A DNA stretch of 64,000 nucleotides from Nocardia spumae (GTDB lineage Bacteria; Actinomycetota; Actinomycetes; Mycobacteriales; Mycobacteriaceae): positions 1,364,001 to 1,428,000 of the forward strand of contig NZ_JAJFZL010000001.1 of assembly GCF_020733635.1 (NCBI RefSeq), read 5' to 3'. The translations under genes were made by a program, and so were the position numbers. Below the pieces are notes generated by a model. That model made no database searches and had not been told where the DNA came from. It saw nothing but the letters and a program-made list of their open reading frames with translations. Positions 8,093-17,399 of the stretch are shown here, piece by piece. Positions within the stretch are counted from its first letter, which is position 1, and the number at the start of each line of letters is the position of its first letter.

Positions 8093-9220
8093 GTGCGCAT
8101 CGCTCAGCTGGCGAACTTCTACGGTCCGCGTTCGGGTGGACTTCGCACCGCACTGCATCACCTCGGCGCCGGATACGTGGCCGCCGGGCACGAGGTGGTG
8201 CTGATCGTGCCGGGAGCGCGCCGCGGCGAGGAGATCCTGCCCAGCGGGGTGGTGCGAATAACCGTGCCGGCGTTGGCGATTCCGTGGACCGGGGGGTACC
8301 GCGCGGCCGATCCCCGTCCGGTCGCCGATGTGCTGACCGGGCTCGCGCCGGATGCGCTGGAGGTGTCGGACCGGCTGACCCTGCGCGGCTTCGGCCGATG
8401 GGCGCGCCACCGCGACATCGCGTCGGTGATGATTTCGCACGAGCGACTGGATCGGCTGCTCGGACAGGTGCTGCCGACCTCCGTCGCCCGCCGGGCCGCC
8501 GATATCGCCAATCGCCGCACCGCCGCCGAGTACGACATGGTGGTGTGTACGACCGGATTCGCCCGCGCCGAGTTCGAGCGGATCGACGTGCCGAATGTCG
8601 CGCTGGTGCCGCTGGGTGTGGATCTGGAGCTGTTCGCACCGCATCGCCACGATCGTGCGCTGCGGGCGCGACTGGGCGGATCGCATCTGGTGGTGCACTG
8701 CGGGCGGCTGTCGGTGGAGAAGCGTGTCGATCGCAGCATCGAGGCCGTGGAACGGTTGCGGCGCGGCGGGGTGAACGTGCGATTGGTGGTCGTGGGGGAC
8801 GGCCCGCGGCGCGAGTCGCTGGTCCGGCAGGCGCGCGGGGTGGCGGCGCTGCCCGACGGCCGCCCGGGGGTGCACTTCACCGGATTCATCGACGACCGGA
8901 CACAGGTGGCGACGTTGCTGGCGAGCGCGGACATCTCACTGGCGCCCGGCCCGCACGAAACGTTCGGGCTGGCGGCGCTGGAGGCGCTGGCCGCCGGGAC
9001 GCCGGTGGTGGCCAGCCGGTCCTCGGCGCTGGCCGATATCGTCACCGCCGAATGCGGGGCGGTGGCCGCGGATCATCCGTCGGCCTTCGCCGACGCCGTC
9101 ACCGATGTGCTCGCCCGTCCGGCCGGACAACGCCGACTGGCCGCGCGGTCGCGGGCCGAACAGTTCCCGTGGCCGGTGGCCGTCGCCGGGATGCTGTCGG
9201 TATTGAGCGGAATGTCGTAG
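8093..9220 (+). CDS. GT4-family glycosyltransferase
   Basis: 375 residues, GT-B fold. The N terminus MRIAQLANFYGPRSGGLRTA carries the glycine-rich acceptor-side loop. The C-terminal half has HCGRLSVEKRVDRSIEA (nucleotide-sugar-binding region) and the EX7E motif in PHETFGLAALEALAAGTPVV. It is a retaining glycosyltransferase, probably using GDP-mannose or UDP/ADP-glucose to build a cell-envelope glycolipid or glycan on the cytoplasmic face. The donor and acceptor cannot be told from sequence. It starts at GTG 8093. An SDR follows after 130 nt; no sugar-biosynthesis genes adjoin. Confidence 0.8.
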   Translation: MRIAQLANFYGPRSGGLRTALHHLGAGYVAAGHEVVLIVPGARRGEEILPSGVVRITVPALAIPWTGGYRAADPRPVADVLTGLAPDALEVSDRLTLRGFGRWARHRDIASVMISHERLDRLLGQVLPTSVARRAADIANRRTAAEYDMVVCTTGFARAEFERIDVPNVALVPLGVDLELFAPHRHDRALRARLGGSHLVVHCGRLSVEKRVDRSIEAVERLRRGGVNVRLVVVGDGPRRESLVRQARGVAALPDGRPGVHFTGFIDDRTQVATLLASADISLAPGPHETFGLAALEALAAGTPVVASRSSALADIVTAECGAVAADHPSAFADAVTDVLARPAGQRRLAARSRAEQFPWPVAVAGMLSVLSGMS

Positions 9221-9350
9221 CTGTGGCATCGGGTATCGGCCCGGTGCGGGCGCGGTGTGTCCGCCAACACGTATGCTCCTGGGCAACGGAGATAGTCAGT
9301 CCGGATGTCCCGCTGCGACGGGCATCACCGTAGAGCATTCGAGGAACGGC

Positions 9351-10199
9351 GTGCGTGATCGCTTGAAGTCCGTGAGCGGCAAGAAGACTCTGGTCACCGG
9401 TGCGGCCAGCGGAATCGGTCGGGCGACGGCGATCGCCGCCGCGACCGAGGGCGCCGAGCTGGTCCTCACCGATATCGACGCCACCGGTCTCGCGGACACC
9501 GTGGACGAGATCGGGCGGGCCGGTGGCAAAGTACTCGAATCGCGGGCGCTCGACATCAGTGACCACGAGGCCGTCGCGCTGTTCGCCGAGGATGTCCACC
9601 GCAGCCACGGCAGCCTCGACGTGGTGATGAACGTCGCCGGGATCTCGGCCTGGGGGACGGTCGAGAATCTGGAGCATCGGCACTGGCGGTCGATGGTGGA
9701 TGTGAACCTGATGGGCCCCATCCACGTCATCGAGAGCTTCGTGCCTGCCATGGTCAAGGGCGGGCGCGGCGGTGCGCTGGTCAATGTGTCCTCCGCGGCG
9801 GGACTGCTCGCCTTCCCCTGGCACGCCGCCTACAGCGCCAGCAAATTCGGGCTGCGCGGTGTGTCGGAGGTGCTGCGATTCGATCTGGCCCGGCACGGGA
9901 TCACGGTGCATCTGGTGGTGCCGGGCGCGGTGAACACCCATCTGGTGGAAACCGTCGAGATCGCCGGTGTGGACCGGGACGATCCGCGAATCAAACGCTA
10001 CGTGAAGCGTTTTCAGTCCCACGCCGTCTCGCCGGACCAGGCGGCGCGCGCGATTCTGCGCGGTATCGAGAAGAACCGCTTCATCGTGTACACCTCCTTC
10101 GATGTGCGCTTCGGCTACTGGTGGGCGCGTAAGTTCGCCTGGCCCTACGAGTTCACGATGCGGCGCGCGAACGATCAGTTCAACAGATTCCTTCGTTGA
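9351..10199 (+). CDS. Short-chain dehydrogenase/reductase
   Basis: 282 residues, classical SDR. The nucleotide-binding motif TGAASGIGRA is near residue 17, NVAG replaces the usual NNAG, and the catalytic serine lies in VNVSSAAG with YSASK giving the Tyr-Lys pair. The C-terminal extension with aromatic, basic stretches (RFGYWWARKFAWPYEF) is typical of an actinobacterial SDR subgroup and may touch the membrane. The substrate is unknown. The start GTG 9351 is chosen because GAGGA lies 5 nt upstream; upstream in-frame codons have no ribosome-binding site. Its 3' end overlaps that of soxR by 20 nt in convergent orientation. Confidence 0.85.
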   Translation: MRDRLKSVSGKKTLVTGAASGIGRATAIAAATEGAELVLTDIDATGLADTVDEIGRAGGKVLESRALDISDHEAVALFAEDVHRSHGSLDVVMNVAGISAWGTVENLEHRHWRSMVDVNLMGPIHVIESFVPAMVKGGRGGALVNVSSAAGLLAFPWHAAYSASKFGLRGVSEVLRFDLARHGITVHLVVPGAVNTHLVETVEIAGVDRDDPRIKRYVKRFQSHAVSPDQAARAILRGIEKNRFIVYTSFDVRFGYWWARKFAWPYEFTMRRANDQFNRFLR

Positions 10200-10752
10200 T
10201 CTCGCAGAATTCGTCGGCTCCGGTTCCGGCGGCTTCCGATTCGGCGGATTCCGCTGTTCCGGAGGGTGTTTCGCAGCCCTCGGGACGGGCGCAGTCGATG
10301 TTCACATCCAGCGTGCGAGCGCCGGGCCCCTCGTCGCCGAGGCGGTCGTGGTAGTTGACGATCCGGCAGCTGCCCAGCGAGAGGCAGCCGCAGCCGATGC
10401 AGTCGGTGAGACTGTTGCGCAACCGGGTGAGCTGTTCGATGCGCTGATCGAGGTCGGTTCGCCAAGTTACCGACAATCGTTCCCAATCCTTGCGATTGGG
10501 AGTGCGTCCCTCGGGTAGAGTGTCGAGGGCTTTGCGAATTTCGCTGAGCGGAATGCCGACGCGTTGCGAGATCCGGATGAATGCCACCCGACGCAGCGTT
10601 TCCCGGGAATATCTGCGCTGGTTGCCGCTCGTGCGACGGCTGGCGATCAGCCCCTCGCGTTCGTAGAAATGCAGTGCCGACACCGCGACCCCACTGCGTT
10701 CCGACAGTTGGCCGGGGGTGAGCTCCTTGGCGTGCCAGGTCGTATGCTGCAT
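10180..10752 (-). CDS. soxR: SoxR redox-sensing MerR-family regulator
   Basis: 190 residues. An N-terminal MerR helix-turn-helix (about 11-80: LTPGQLSERSGVAVSALHFYEREGLI) and a dimerisation helix are followed by the SoxR [2Fe-2S] signature CX2CXCX5C at Cys118, 121, 123 and 129 (CIGCGCLSLGSC). It senses redox-cycling compounds such as quinones or phenazines through oxidation of the cluster. An acidic, Cys-containing tail of about 50 residues follows. Start ATG 10752 directly abuts a 20-bp palindromic operator. No typical SoxR target (MFS pump, NAD-dependent epimerase) adjoins; the genes next to it are an SDR (convergent) and arcA (divergent). Confidence 0.93.
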   Translation of the reverse strand: MQHTTWHAKELTPGQLSERSGVAVSALHFYEREGLIASRRTSGNQRRYSRETLRRVAFIRISQRVGIPLSEIRKALDTLPEGRTPNRKDWERLSVTWRTDLDQRIEQLTRLRNSLTDCIGCGCLSLGSCRIVNYHDRLGDEGPGARTLDVNIDCARPEGCETPSGTAESAESEAAGTGADEFCEINEGIC

Positions 10753-10772
10753 ACCTAAACCATACTTCAGGT
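10753..10772. promoter_or_regulatory. SoxR operator overlapping the soxR -10 box
   Basis: ACCTAAACCATACTTCAGGT is an inverted repeat (ACCTRAA - 6 nt - TTYAGGT) of the size bound by MerR/SoxR proteins. On the minus strand TATGGT (10759-10764) inside it is a -10 box 6 nt before the soxR ATG, so the transcript would be leaderless and SoxR would sit on its own -10. This suggests autoregulation. The arcA start is about 100 bp away, so joint control is possible. Confidence 0.65.
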
Positions 10773-10861
10773 AATCGGTGCGCCGGGCGAGAACCGGCAA
10801 CTCGGGCTCCGGATCCGGCGTGGTAGGCGAACAATTTCGTGCCAACCGGGCGGCGGCACAT

Positions 10862-10867
10862 TACGGT
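10862..10867 (+). promoter_or_regulatory. -10 box for leaderless arcA transcription
   Basis: TACGGT lies exactly 6 nt before the arcA ATG at 10874, the geometry of a leaderless mRNA. There is no strong ribosome-binding site in between. Confidence 0.45.
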
Positions 10868-10873
10868 CGGGAT

Positions 10874-12100
10874 ATGGGAACAGAGGCTGTGCCCCCGGCG
10901 CGACCGTTTTCCGTGACGACCGAGGTCGGGACGTTGCGTGCGGTTCTGCTGCATCGCCCGGGGGACGAGCTGCGCCGGCTCACCCCGCGCAACAACGATC
11001 AGCTGCTCTTCGACGCCATCCCGTGGGTGGAGCGCGCGCAGCAGGAACACGAGACCTTCGCCGATGTCCTGCGCGGCCGCGGAGTCGAGGTGCTACTGCT
11101 GGCCGATCTGCTGACCGAGACGCTGGCGGTCAGCGGCGCCGGGCGAAGTATGGGCATCACCGCGGCGGTCGACGCCCGGCGCATCGGCTTCGCGCTGGCC
11201 GAGGATCTCAAGACCTATCTGCGCGCGGTACCCGCACCGGACCTGTCGCGAATCCTCATGGCCGGGATGACTTTCGACGAATTACCGTTCGAACCCGATA
11301 CCGCCTCGCTGGTCCGTCGGATGCATCACGGCACCGATTTCGTCATCGACCCGCTGCCGAATCTGCTGTTCACCCGCGATTCCTCGTTCTGGGTGGGGCC
11401 GAAGGTCGCGATCACCTCGCTGGCTCTGCCGGCCCGTGCGCGCGAAACCTCGCTCACCGATCTGGTCTACGCCTTCCACCCGCGGTTCCTCGGGGTGCGC
11501 CGGGCCTACGAATCCCACACCGCCCCGATGGAGGGTGGCGACGTCCTGCTGCTCGCGCCCGGCGTGGTCGCCATCGGCGTGGGGGAGCGCACCTCACCGG
11601 CGGGTGCGGAAGCCTTGGCGCGCAGCCTGTTCGACGATGCGCTGGCGCATACCGTACTGGTGGTGCCGATCGCGCAGAATCGGGCCACCATGCATCTGGA
11701 TACCGTTTGCACCATGGTCGACACCGATGCGGTGGTGATGTATCCGGGCGTGCAGAACTCACTGTGCGCGTTCACTATTCGCTCCGACGGCGAGTCGGTG
11801 CGGATGAGTGGCCCGGATCCGTTCCTGCCCGCGGCGGCGGAGGCCATGGGCATCGACAAGTTGCGCGTCATCGACACGGGGCTGGACGGAGTGACCGCCG
11901 AGCGGGAACAGTGGGATGACGGCAACAACACACTCGCGCTGGCACCGGGGGTCGTGGTCGCCTATGAACGAAACGAGAATACGAACAGCCGGCTGTCCGA
12001 TGCGGGAATCGAAGTGCTGACCATTCCGGGGTCCGAACTGGGATCCGGTCGTGGCGGGCCCCGCTGTCTGTCCTGCCCGCTGTCGCGCGACGAGGTGTAG
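10874..12100 (+). CDS. arcA: Arginine deiminase
   Basis: 408 residues. It hydrolyses L-arginine to citrulline and ammonia in the cytoplasm. Diagnostic motifs are [15 protein letters not shown] at the N terminus, [30 protein letters not shown] (catalytic His region), [16 protein letters not shown] and the C-terminal nucleophile region [10 protein letters not shown]. It starts at ATG 10874. No ornithine carbamoyltransferase, carbamate kinase or antiporter gene is adjacent, as in M. tuberculosis, where arcA (Rv1001) also stands alone before pmt. A GntR regulator follows after 6 nt and is probably cotranscribed. Confidence 0.93.
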   Translation: MGTEAVPPARPFSVTTEVGTLRAVLLHRPGDELRRLTPRNNDQLLFDAIPWVERAQQEHETFADVLRGRGVEVLLLADLLTETLAVSGAGRSMGITAAVDARRIGFALAEDLKTYLRAVPAPDLSRILMAGMTFDELPFEPDTASLVRRMHHGTDFVIDPLPNLLFTRDSSFWVGPKVAITSLALPARARETSLTDLVYAFHPRFLGVRRAYESHTAPMEGGDVLLLAPGVVAIGVGERTSPAGAEALARSLFDDALAHTVLVVPIAQNRATMHLDTVCTMVDTDAVVMYPGVQNSLCAFTIRSDGESVRMSGPDPFLPAAAEAMGIDKLRVIDTGLDGVTAEREQWDDGNNTLALAPGVVVAYERNENTNSRLSDAGIEVLTIPGSELGSGRGGPRCLSCPLSRDEV

Positions 12101-12106
12101 ACGCCG

Positions 12107-12475
12107 ATGCTGGATATCCCGGTCGATCATCATTCGACGGTGCCACCCTACGAGCAACTGCGGCTGGGCATCGTCGCCCGGGTGCAGTCCGGTGAGCTCA
12201 CCGCGGGGACGAAGATTCCCACGGTGCGAGCGCTGGCCGTCCAGCTCGGACTGGCACCCAATACGGTCGCCCGGGCCTATCGCGAACTGGAGCAGGACGG
12301 GGTGCTGGAAACCCGCGGGCGGCTCGGTTCGTTCATCGCCTCCTCGGGCGATCCGACCCGCGATGCGGCCGGGCGCGCCGCGACCGACTACGTCGCGGCG
12401 ATACGCCGGCTGGGACTCGACGACGAGGCCGCGTTGCGGTTCGTGCGGGCCGCGCTGGGGGAGATCCGGGAGTAG
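12107..12475 (+). CDS. GntR-family regulator, short YtrA/YhcF type
   Basis: 122 residues. The winged-helix domain fills most of the protein (PPYEQLRLGIVARVQSGELTAGTKIPTVRALAVQLGLAPNTVARAYRELEQDGVLETRGRLGSFI). The short C-terminal helix pair (about 85-122) is typical of the YtrA subfamily, which has no large effector domain. Such proteins usually control a neighbouring ABC transporter, but none is present here. GAGGTG upstream supports ATG 12107. The 6-nt gap from arcA suggests one mRNA, so it may regulate arginine use. The target is unknown. Confidence 0.85.
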   Translation: MLDIPVDHHSTVPPYEQLRLGIVARVQSGELTAGTKIPTVRALAVQLGLAPNTVARAYRELEQDGVLETRGRLGSFIASSGDPTRDAAGRAATDYVAAIRRLGLDDEAALRFVRAALGEIRE

Positions 12476-12481
12476 TCCGGC

Positions 12482-14068
12482 TCAGCGCCAGCTCGGTAAC
12501 CAGAGGTGGTCGTGCCAGTTGCCGGGGGTGATCGGCAGCGCCGTGAGAATCGGCCACAGCCAGATGAAGTTGGCGATCACCAGGCCCAGATACAGGCTGA
12601 CCAGCAATAGTCCGAGACTTCGGCGCTCTCCGGCCACCGTGAACCAGCGGCCCGATCGGGTGCGCACCAGCGATGCCGGGCCGAGAATATCGCCGAGGGT
12701 CAGGGCGAGGCCCATGGCCAGGAACGGGGCCATCGGCACCGCGTAGAAGTAGTACATCTGCCGGTCCAGATCCGCGAACCAGGGCAGCAGGCCGGCGCCG
12801 TAGCCGACCAGCATCGCCGCGTACCGCCAATCGAAGCGGGTGGCACAGCGCCACAGCGCCCACGCCAGCATCGGCAGCGACAGCCACCACATGGCGGGTG
12901 TGCCGATCAGCATCACCGCCTTCACACAGACCGATTGCCCGCATCCGGTGACACCGTTGTCGGCGTAGTAGTACAGCATCGGGCGCAGCCCCATCGGCCA
13001 CGACCAGGGCTTGGACTCCCACGGGTGATGATTGCCCGCCGAGTTGGTCAGACTCTCATGGAATTTCAGCGATTCGGCCTGGTTGTGCCACAGCGAGCGC
13101 AACGCATCGGGAATCCAGGACCAGGTGCCGCCCGTTCCGACCGCGTTCCCGACCGAATAGCGGTCGTAGCCGTCCTCACTGGCGAACCAGCCCCAGTAGG
13201 TGGCCAGATAGACCAGCAGCGGAATGGCCACCAGCGCGTACAGCGCCGGGCCGATATCTCGGACCGCGGTCCCGGCCCACGGCCGCGTGACCCCGTAGGC
13301 GCGCCGGGCCGCCACATCGAAGCAGACCGTCATCAGCCCGAAGAACAGGATGAAGTACATGCCCGACCATTTGGTGCCGCAGGCCATGCCGAGCAGCAGG
13401 CCCGCACCGAACCGCCACCACCGCACACCCAGGCGCGGCCCGAAAACACTGAGGGTGATGCGCCCTTCCGCATCGGCGCGGGCCAGCCGTTCGCGTACCT
13501 GATCCCGGTCGACGATCAGGCAGCCGAAGGCGCCGACGACGAAGACCGCCTGGAAGATGTCGAGCATGCCGATCCGGGAGGAGACGAATGTCAGCCCGTC
13601 GGCGATCAGCAGCACCCCCGCGAAGGCGCCGATCAGCGTGGACCGCGTCATCCGCCGGGTGATGCGGATGACCAGCAAGATCAGCACCGATCCGAAGACC
13701 GCCGCCGTGAACCGCCAGCCCCAGCTGGTGTAGCCGAACAGGGCCTCGCCCAGCGCGATCATCTGCTTGCCGACCGGCGGATGCACCACCAGCCCGTAAG
13801 CCGGATTGTCTTCGACGCCACCGCCGGTGACCATCTGCCAGGCCTGCGGGGCGTAATGCTTCTCGTCGAATACCGGGGTGCCGGCATCGGTCGGGTAGTT
13901 CAGCATCGTGAACCGGGTGACCGCGGCGATCGCGGTGAGGAATATCGTCACCAGCCAGCCCCGCGCCCGATCGGTGGGCCCGAAATCGGGGGTGGGGCGC
14001 AGCGGCGCCGGGCTGGACGAAGCCGGGCCCCCGCCGATCGCCGGTCGCGTATCGGTCAGCTGGGTCAC
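12482..14068 (-). CDS. pmt: Protein O-mannosyltransferase (Pmt, GT39)
   Basis: 528 residues, integral membrane GT-C enzyme that moves mannose from polyprenyl-phosphate-mannose to Ser/Thr of exported proteins. The first loop contains the catalytic acidic pair Asp68-Glu69 (FDEKHYAPQAW). About ten hydrophobic spans follow. HPPVGKQMI, GWRFTAA and the luminal HESLTNSAGNHHPWESKPWSWP segment are family hallmarks. It is about 25 residues longer than remembered for Rv1002c, mainly at a Pro-rich cytoplasmic N terminus. The start GTG 14068 is chosen because TACGAT sits 6 nt upstream (leaderless) and longer frames would overlap rsmI. It converges on the arcA/GntR unit. Confidence 0.92.
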   Translation of the reverse strand: MTQLTDTRPAIGGGPASSSPAPLRPTPDFGPTDRARGWLVTIFLTAIAAVTRFTMLNYPTDAGTPVFDEKHYAPQAWQMVTGGGVEDNPAYGLVVHPPVGKQMIALGEALFGYTSWGWRFTAAVFGSVLILLVIRITRRMTRSTLIGAFAGVLLIADGLTFVSSRIGMLDIFQAVFVVGAFGCLIVDRDQVRERLARADAEGRITLSVFGPRLGVRWWRFGAGLLLGMACGTKWSGMYFILFFGLMTVCFDVAARRAYGVTRPWAGTAVRDIGPALYALVAIPLLVYLATYWGWFASEDGYDRYSVGNAVGTGGTWSWIPDALRSLWHNQAESLKFHESLTNSAGNHHPWESKPWSWPMGLRPMLYYYADNGVTGCGQSVCVKAVMLIGTPAMWWLSLPMLAWALWRCATRFDWRYAAMLVGYGAGLLPWFADLDRQMYYFYAVPMAPFLAMGLALTLGDILGPASLVRTRSGRWFTVAGERRSLGLLLVSLYLGLVIANFIWLWPILTALPITPGNWHDHLWLPSWR

Positions 14069-14074
14069 GCACCG

Positions 14075-14080
14075 ATCGTA
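14075..14080 (-). promoter_or_regulatory. -10 box for leaderless pmt transcription
   Basis: Minus-strand TACGAT ends 6 nt before the GTG start of pmt at 14068. No clear -35 hexamer is seen. Confidence 0.45.
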
Positions 14081-14193
14081 GGCGGTGTCCACGGGTGGGC
14101 CGCGCGGCGGTGAGCCGACCTGCGTGGCGGCCCGCCGCGCGGGTGCGGTGTGATGGTCGGGGTACGGATCGGTGTTTCGGGGAAAGGACGGCG

Positions 14194-15039
14194 ATGGGCG
14201 AGCCCGGCGGGCGCTTGGTGCTGGCGGCGACGCCGATGGGCGATGTGGGCGACGCATCGGCTCGGTTGCGGGAGGCGCTGGCGAGCGCCGAGATCGTCGC
14301 CGCGGAGGACACCCGTCGCACCCGGTCGCTGGCCAAGGCGCTCGAGGTCGAGATCACCGGCCGGGTGGTCAGCTTCTACGACCACGTCGAGACGGCCCGA
14401 ATTCCGATGCTGCTCGGCGAGATCGAATCCGGACGGACCGTCCTGCTGGTCACCGATGCCGGGATGCCCTCGGTCAGCGATCCGGGTTACCGGATGGTGG
14501 CGGCCTGTATCGAACACGATCTCCCGGTGACCTGCCTGCCCGGCCCCTCGGCGGTGACCACCGCGCTGGCGCTGTCCGGACTGCCCATGGAGCGGTTCTG
14601 TTTCGACGGCTTCGCACCGCGCAAGTCCGGGCAGCGCAGGCAATGGCTGAGCACGCTGGTCGCCGAATCCCGCGCGGTGGTGTTCTTCGAGTCCCCGCAC
14701 CGGCTCGCCGACTGTCTCGCCGACGCCGCCGACATCCTCGGTCCCGATCGCCGCGCCGCGGTGTGCCGGGAGCTGACCAAGACCTACGAGGAGGTCGTGC
14801 GCGGCGGTCTCGGCGAACTGGCCGAGTGGGCCGTCGAGGGTGCGCGCGGGGAGATCACGGTGGTGGTCGAAGGGGCACAACCGGTTTCGGCCGATCCCGT
14901 CGACCTCGTCGCCGAGGTCGAGGAGCTGGTGGCCGACGGCACCCGGCTCAAGGATGCCTGCGCGCAGGTGGCCGCCCGGGTCGGCGGGGTATCGCGACGC
15001 GAGCTCTACGACGCCGTACTCGCCGCTCGCGCGCGGTGA
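14194..15039 (+). CDS. rsmI: 16S rRNA (cytidine1402-2'-O)-methyltransferase RsmI
   Basis: 281 residues, tetrapyrrole-methylase fold. It adds the 2'-O-methyl group to C1402 in the ribosomal decoding centre using SAM. Family signatures are GRLVLAATPMGDVGD (usually ATPIGN), AEDTRRTRSL, LVTDAGMPSVSDPGYRMVAAC, CLPGPSAVTTALALSGLP, FFESPHRL and CRELTKTYEEV. The start is ATG 14194 with a strong GGAAAGGA nearby. It is divergent from pmt, the arrangement remembered for Rv1002c/Rv1003 in M. tuberculosis. A small helical C-terminal domain (VDLVAEVEELVADGTRLKDACAQVA) is present. Confidence 0.95.
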   Translation: MGEPGGRLVLAATPMGDVGDASARLREALASAEIVAAEDTRRTRSLAKALEVEITGRVVSFYDHVETARIPMLLGEIESGRTVLLVTDAGMPSVSDPGYRMVAACIEHDLPVTCLPGPSAVTTALALSGLPMERFCFDGFAPRKSGQRRQWLSTLVAESRAVVFFESPHRLADCLADAADILGPDRRAAVCRELTKTYEEVVRGGLGELAEWAVEGARGEITVVVEGAQPVSADPVDLVAEVEELVADGTRLKDACAQVAARVGGVSRRELYDAVLAARAR

Positions 15040-15058
15040 GCCCGGTCGCCGGTTACGC

Positions 15059-15706
15059 CTAGGCGTGCACCGCCGCCGGCGTCAGACCGAGCACCGTATG
15101 GGCGAATTCGATGAAGGTCGGGGCCAATTCGGGCACCCGCCCGGCACCGGTGTTGATCAGTACTCGCCGGGTGCGTTCACCGATCGCGTCGGGCACCAGC
15201 GCGATCAGATCGTCCGGCACTTCCGGCACGGCGGGGTCGAGGGCACGGGCCTGATCGTGGAACTGCCGGTACATCGTGGTGAAGCTGTCGACGGCGGCAT
15301 CGCGCAGCTCCGCGGTCGCGGTGCCGACCAACAGGGATTCCACCAGTATCAACCGGGAGAAATCCGGTTCGGCGGCGATGACCGTGCAGAACGTGGAGAT
15401 CATGGTGGCGATCCGGTGGCGCGGATCCGCGGCCGCCGGCAGTTCGGTCAATTCCTCGGCGATCCGGGTGCGTACCATCTGCACACCCGTACGCACCGCC
15501 TCGGCGAAACAGTGCTCCTTGTTGACGAAGTGCTCGTAGAAGGTGCTGCGTGAGACATGGGCGGAGCCGACGATATCGGTCAGTGTCGTGGCCGCGTAAC
15601 CACGGGCACCGACACATTCGACCATCGCGTCGATGAGCCGGCCCCGTGGCGTACCGAGCGTCTCTGCGCGGGTGCTGCGGTGCCGTTCGGCGAATTCCGG
15701 ATCCAT
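15059..15706 (-). CDS. TetR-family regulator
   Basis: 215 residues. The N-terminal helix-turn-helix (about 20-70) reads GRLIDAMVECVGARGYAATTLTDIVGSAHVSRSTFYEHFVNKEHCFAEA, a standard TetR DNA-binding domain. The C-terminal ligand domain is all-helical and has no specific match that I recognise. It starts 13 nt after the metG stop and is probably the downstream gene of a metG operon, so it is not placed beside an obvious target. The ligand and regulon are unknown. It ends 19 bp from the rsmI stop, convergent. Confidence 0.85.
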   Translation of the reverse strand: MDPEFAERHRSTRAETLGTPRGRLIDAMVECVGARGYAATTLTDIVGSAHVSRSTFYEHFVNKEHCFAEAVRTGVQMVRTRIAEELTELPAAADPRHRIATMISTFCTVIAAEPDFSRLILVESLLVGTATAELRDAAVDSFTTMYRQFHDQARALDPAVPEVPDDLIALVPDAIGERTRRVLINTGAGRVPELAPTFIEFAHTVLGLTPAAVHA

Positions 15707-15719
15707 ACCGGCCGTGCGC

Positions 15720-17297
15720 CTAGTCTTTTGGCTCGACGTACTTCGGGAAGACCGGTTCGGGTGCGGGTAATGCCAGTCCGGCCTCGATCGGAGTGTCGAG
15801 ATCGGCGAACGTGCGGGCGGTCTGCCCGAGCTGATCCAGGATCCGTCCCGCCGAGCCCGGAATCACCGGCTGCACCAGGATGGACACGATCCGCAGCACC
15901 TCGAGGGTCACGTAGAGCACCGTGGCCTCGCGTGCGACATCCTCGGGCGTCCCGGATTTGGCCAGTGCCCACGGCTGCTGTGCGGAGAAGTACTTGTTGG
16001 TCTCACCCAGTGTCAGCCAGATCGCCTCGAGCGCGAGGTGGATCTGCTGGCCGTCGAATTCTTCGCGGCAGCGTTCCCACAGTCCGTTCGCCCGGTCCAG
16101 CAGTTCCCGGTCGGCGGCGGTGAATTCACCGGGAGCCGGTACGGCGGAGCCGAAATCGCGGGCCACCATCTTGAGGCTGCGCTGCACCAGATTGCCGTAT
16201 TCGTTGGCGAGATCACTGTTGATCCGGCCGACGATGGCGTCGTGACTGTAGGAACCGTCCTGACCGTAGGAGATCTCGCGCAGCAGGAAGAACCGCACCG
16301 CGTCCAGTCCGTACTGCTCGACCAGATCCAGCGGATCCACGGTATTGCCGACCGATTTCGACATCTTCTCGCCCTTGTTGAACAAGAAGCCGTGCACGAA
16401 GACACGTTTCGGCAATTCGATACCCGCCGACATCAGGAATGCCGGCCAGTACACGGTGTGGAACCGGGTGATGTCCTTACCGATGATGTGAACGTTCGCG
16501 GGCCAGAATCGTTGGAAGGCGGCCGATTCCGTATCGGGGAAGCCGACCCCGGTCAGATAGTTGGTGAGCGCGTCGACCCACACGTACATCACGTGGGCCG
16601 GATCGCCGGGTACCGGCACACCCCAGTCGAAGGTGGTGCGCGAAATGGACAGATCCTTCAGACCCGCCTTCACATAACTGACGATCTCGTTGCGCCGCGT
16701 CGCGGGCAGAATGAAATCCGGTGTGGTCTCGTACAGTTCGAGCAGTTTGTCCTGGTATTTCGACAGCCGGAAGAAGTAGTTCGACTCCTCGGTCCACTCC
16801 ACCGGCGTCCGGGTCTCGGTCGCGACGCGCGTCCCGTCCTCGGTGACGGTGGTCTCCTCCTCGGTGTAGAAGGCCTCGTCGCGCACCGAATACCAGCCCG
16901 AATAGGTATCGAGGTAGATGTCGTCCGCGGCCCGCATCCGCTCCCAGATCGCGATGCTGGCGGCGAGGTGGTCCTCGTCGGTGGTGCGGATGAAACGGTC
17001 GTAGGAGATATCGAGCGCCTTGTCCATTCGCTCGAACACATCCGAATTGCGGGCGGCGTATTCCTCGACGCTCACGCCCGCGGCCCGCGCGGCCTGCTGT
17101 ACCTTCTGGCCGTGCTCGTCGGTACCGGTCATGAAGAACACGTCGTAGCCGTCGAGCCGTTTGAAGCGGGCCAGCGTATCGGTGGAGATGTACTCGTAGG
17201 CGTGGCCGATATGCGGCGCGCCGTTCGGGTAGGCGATCGCCGTGGTGATGTAGAAGGCCGGTGCGGAATTCGACGACGTGCGTTCGGGTGCGCTCAT
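15720..17297 (-). CDS. metG: Methionyl-tRNA synthetase
   Basis: 525 residues, class I aminoacyl-tRNA synthetase that charges tRNA-Met (initiator and elongator). The HIGH motif is at residues 29-32 ([13 protein letters not shown]) and the KMSKS loop is in [17 protein letters not shown] near residue 308. It lacks the C-terminal tRNA-binding (EMAP/Trbp111) extension, like the mycobacterial enzyme of similar length. AGGGG precedes the ATG at 17297. It is divergent from tatD with 102 bp between the starts. Confidence 0.96.
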   Translation of the reverse strand: MSAPERTSSNSAPAFYITTAIAYPNGAPHIGHAYEYISTDTLARFKRLDGYDVFFMTGTDEHGQKVQQAARAAGVSVEEYAARNSDVFERMDKALDISYDRFIRTTDEDHLAASIAIWERMRAADDIYLDTYSGWYSVRDEAFYTEEETTVTEDGTRVATETRTPVEWTEESNYFFRLSKYQDKLLELYETTPDFILPATRRNEIVSYVKAGLKDLSISRTTFDWGVPVPGDPAHVMYVWVDALTNYLTGVGFPDTESAAFQRFWPANVHIIGKDITRFHTVYWPAFLMSAGIELPKRVFVHGFLFNKGEKMSKSVGNTVDPLDLVEQYGLDAVRFFLLREISYGQDGSYSHDAIVGRINSDLANEYGNLVQRSLKMVARDFGSAVPAPGEFTAADRELLDRANGLWERCREEFDGQQIHLALEAIWLTLGETNKYFSAQQPWALAKSGTPEDVAREATVLYVTLEVLRIVSILVQPVIPGSAGRILDQLGQTARTFADLDTPIEAGLALPAPEPVFPKYVEPKD

Positions 17298-17387
17298 GGT
17301 GCCCCTACTCTAATCCGCCGCCGATATCACCTCACGTCGATACCCGCCCGGTGCCGCCGGGGCCACCACGGCGCCGGCGAGGGTGTC

Positions 17388-17393
17388 TAATCT
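17388..17393 (+). promoter_or_regulatory. -10 box for leaderless tatD transcription
   Basis: TAATCT ends 6 nt before the tatD ATG at 17400. The same hexamer and spacing occur before the GGDEF-EAL gene at 2087. Confidence 0.55.
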
Positions 17394-17399
17394 GGTCCG

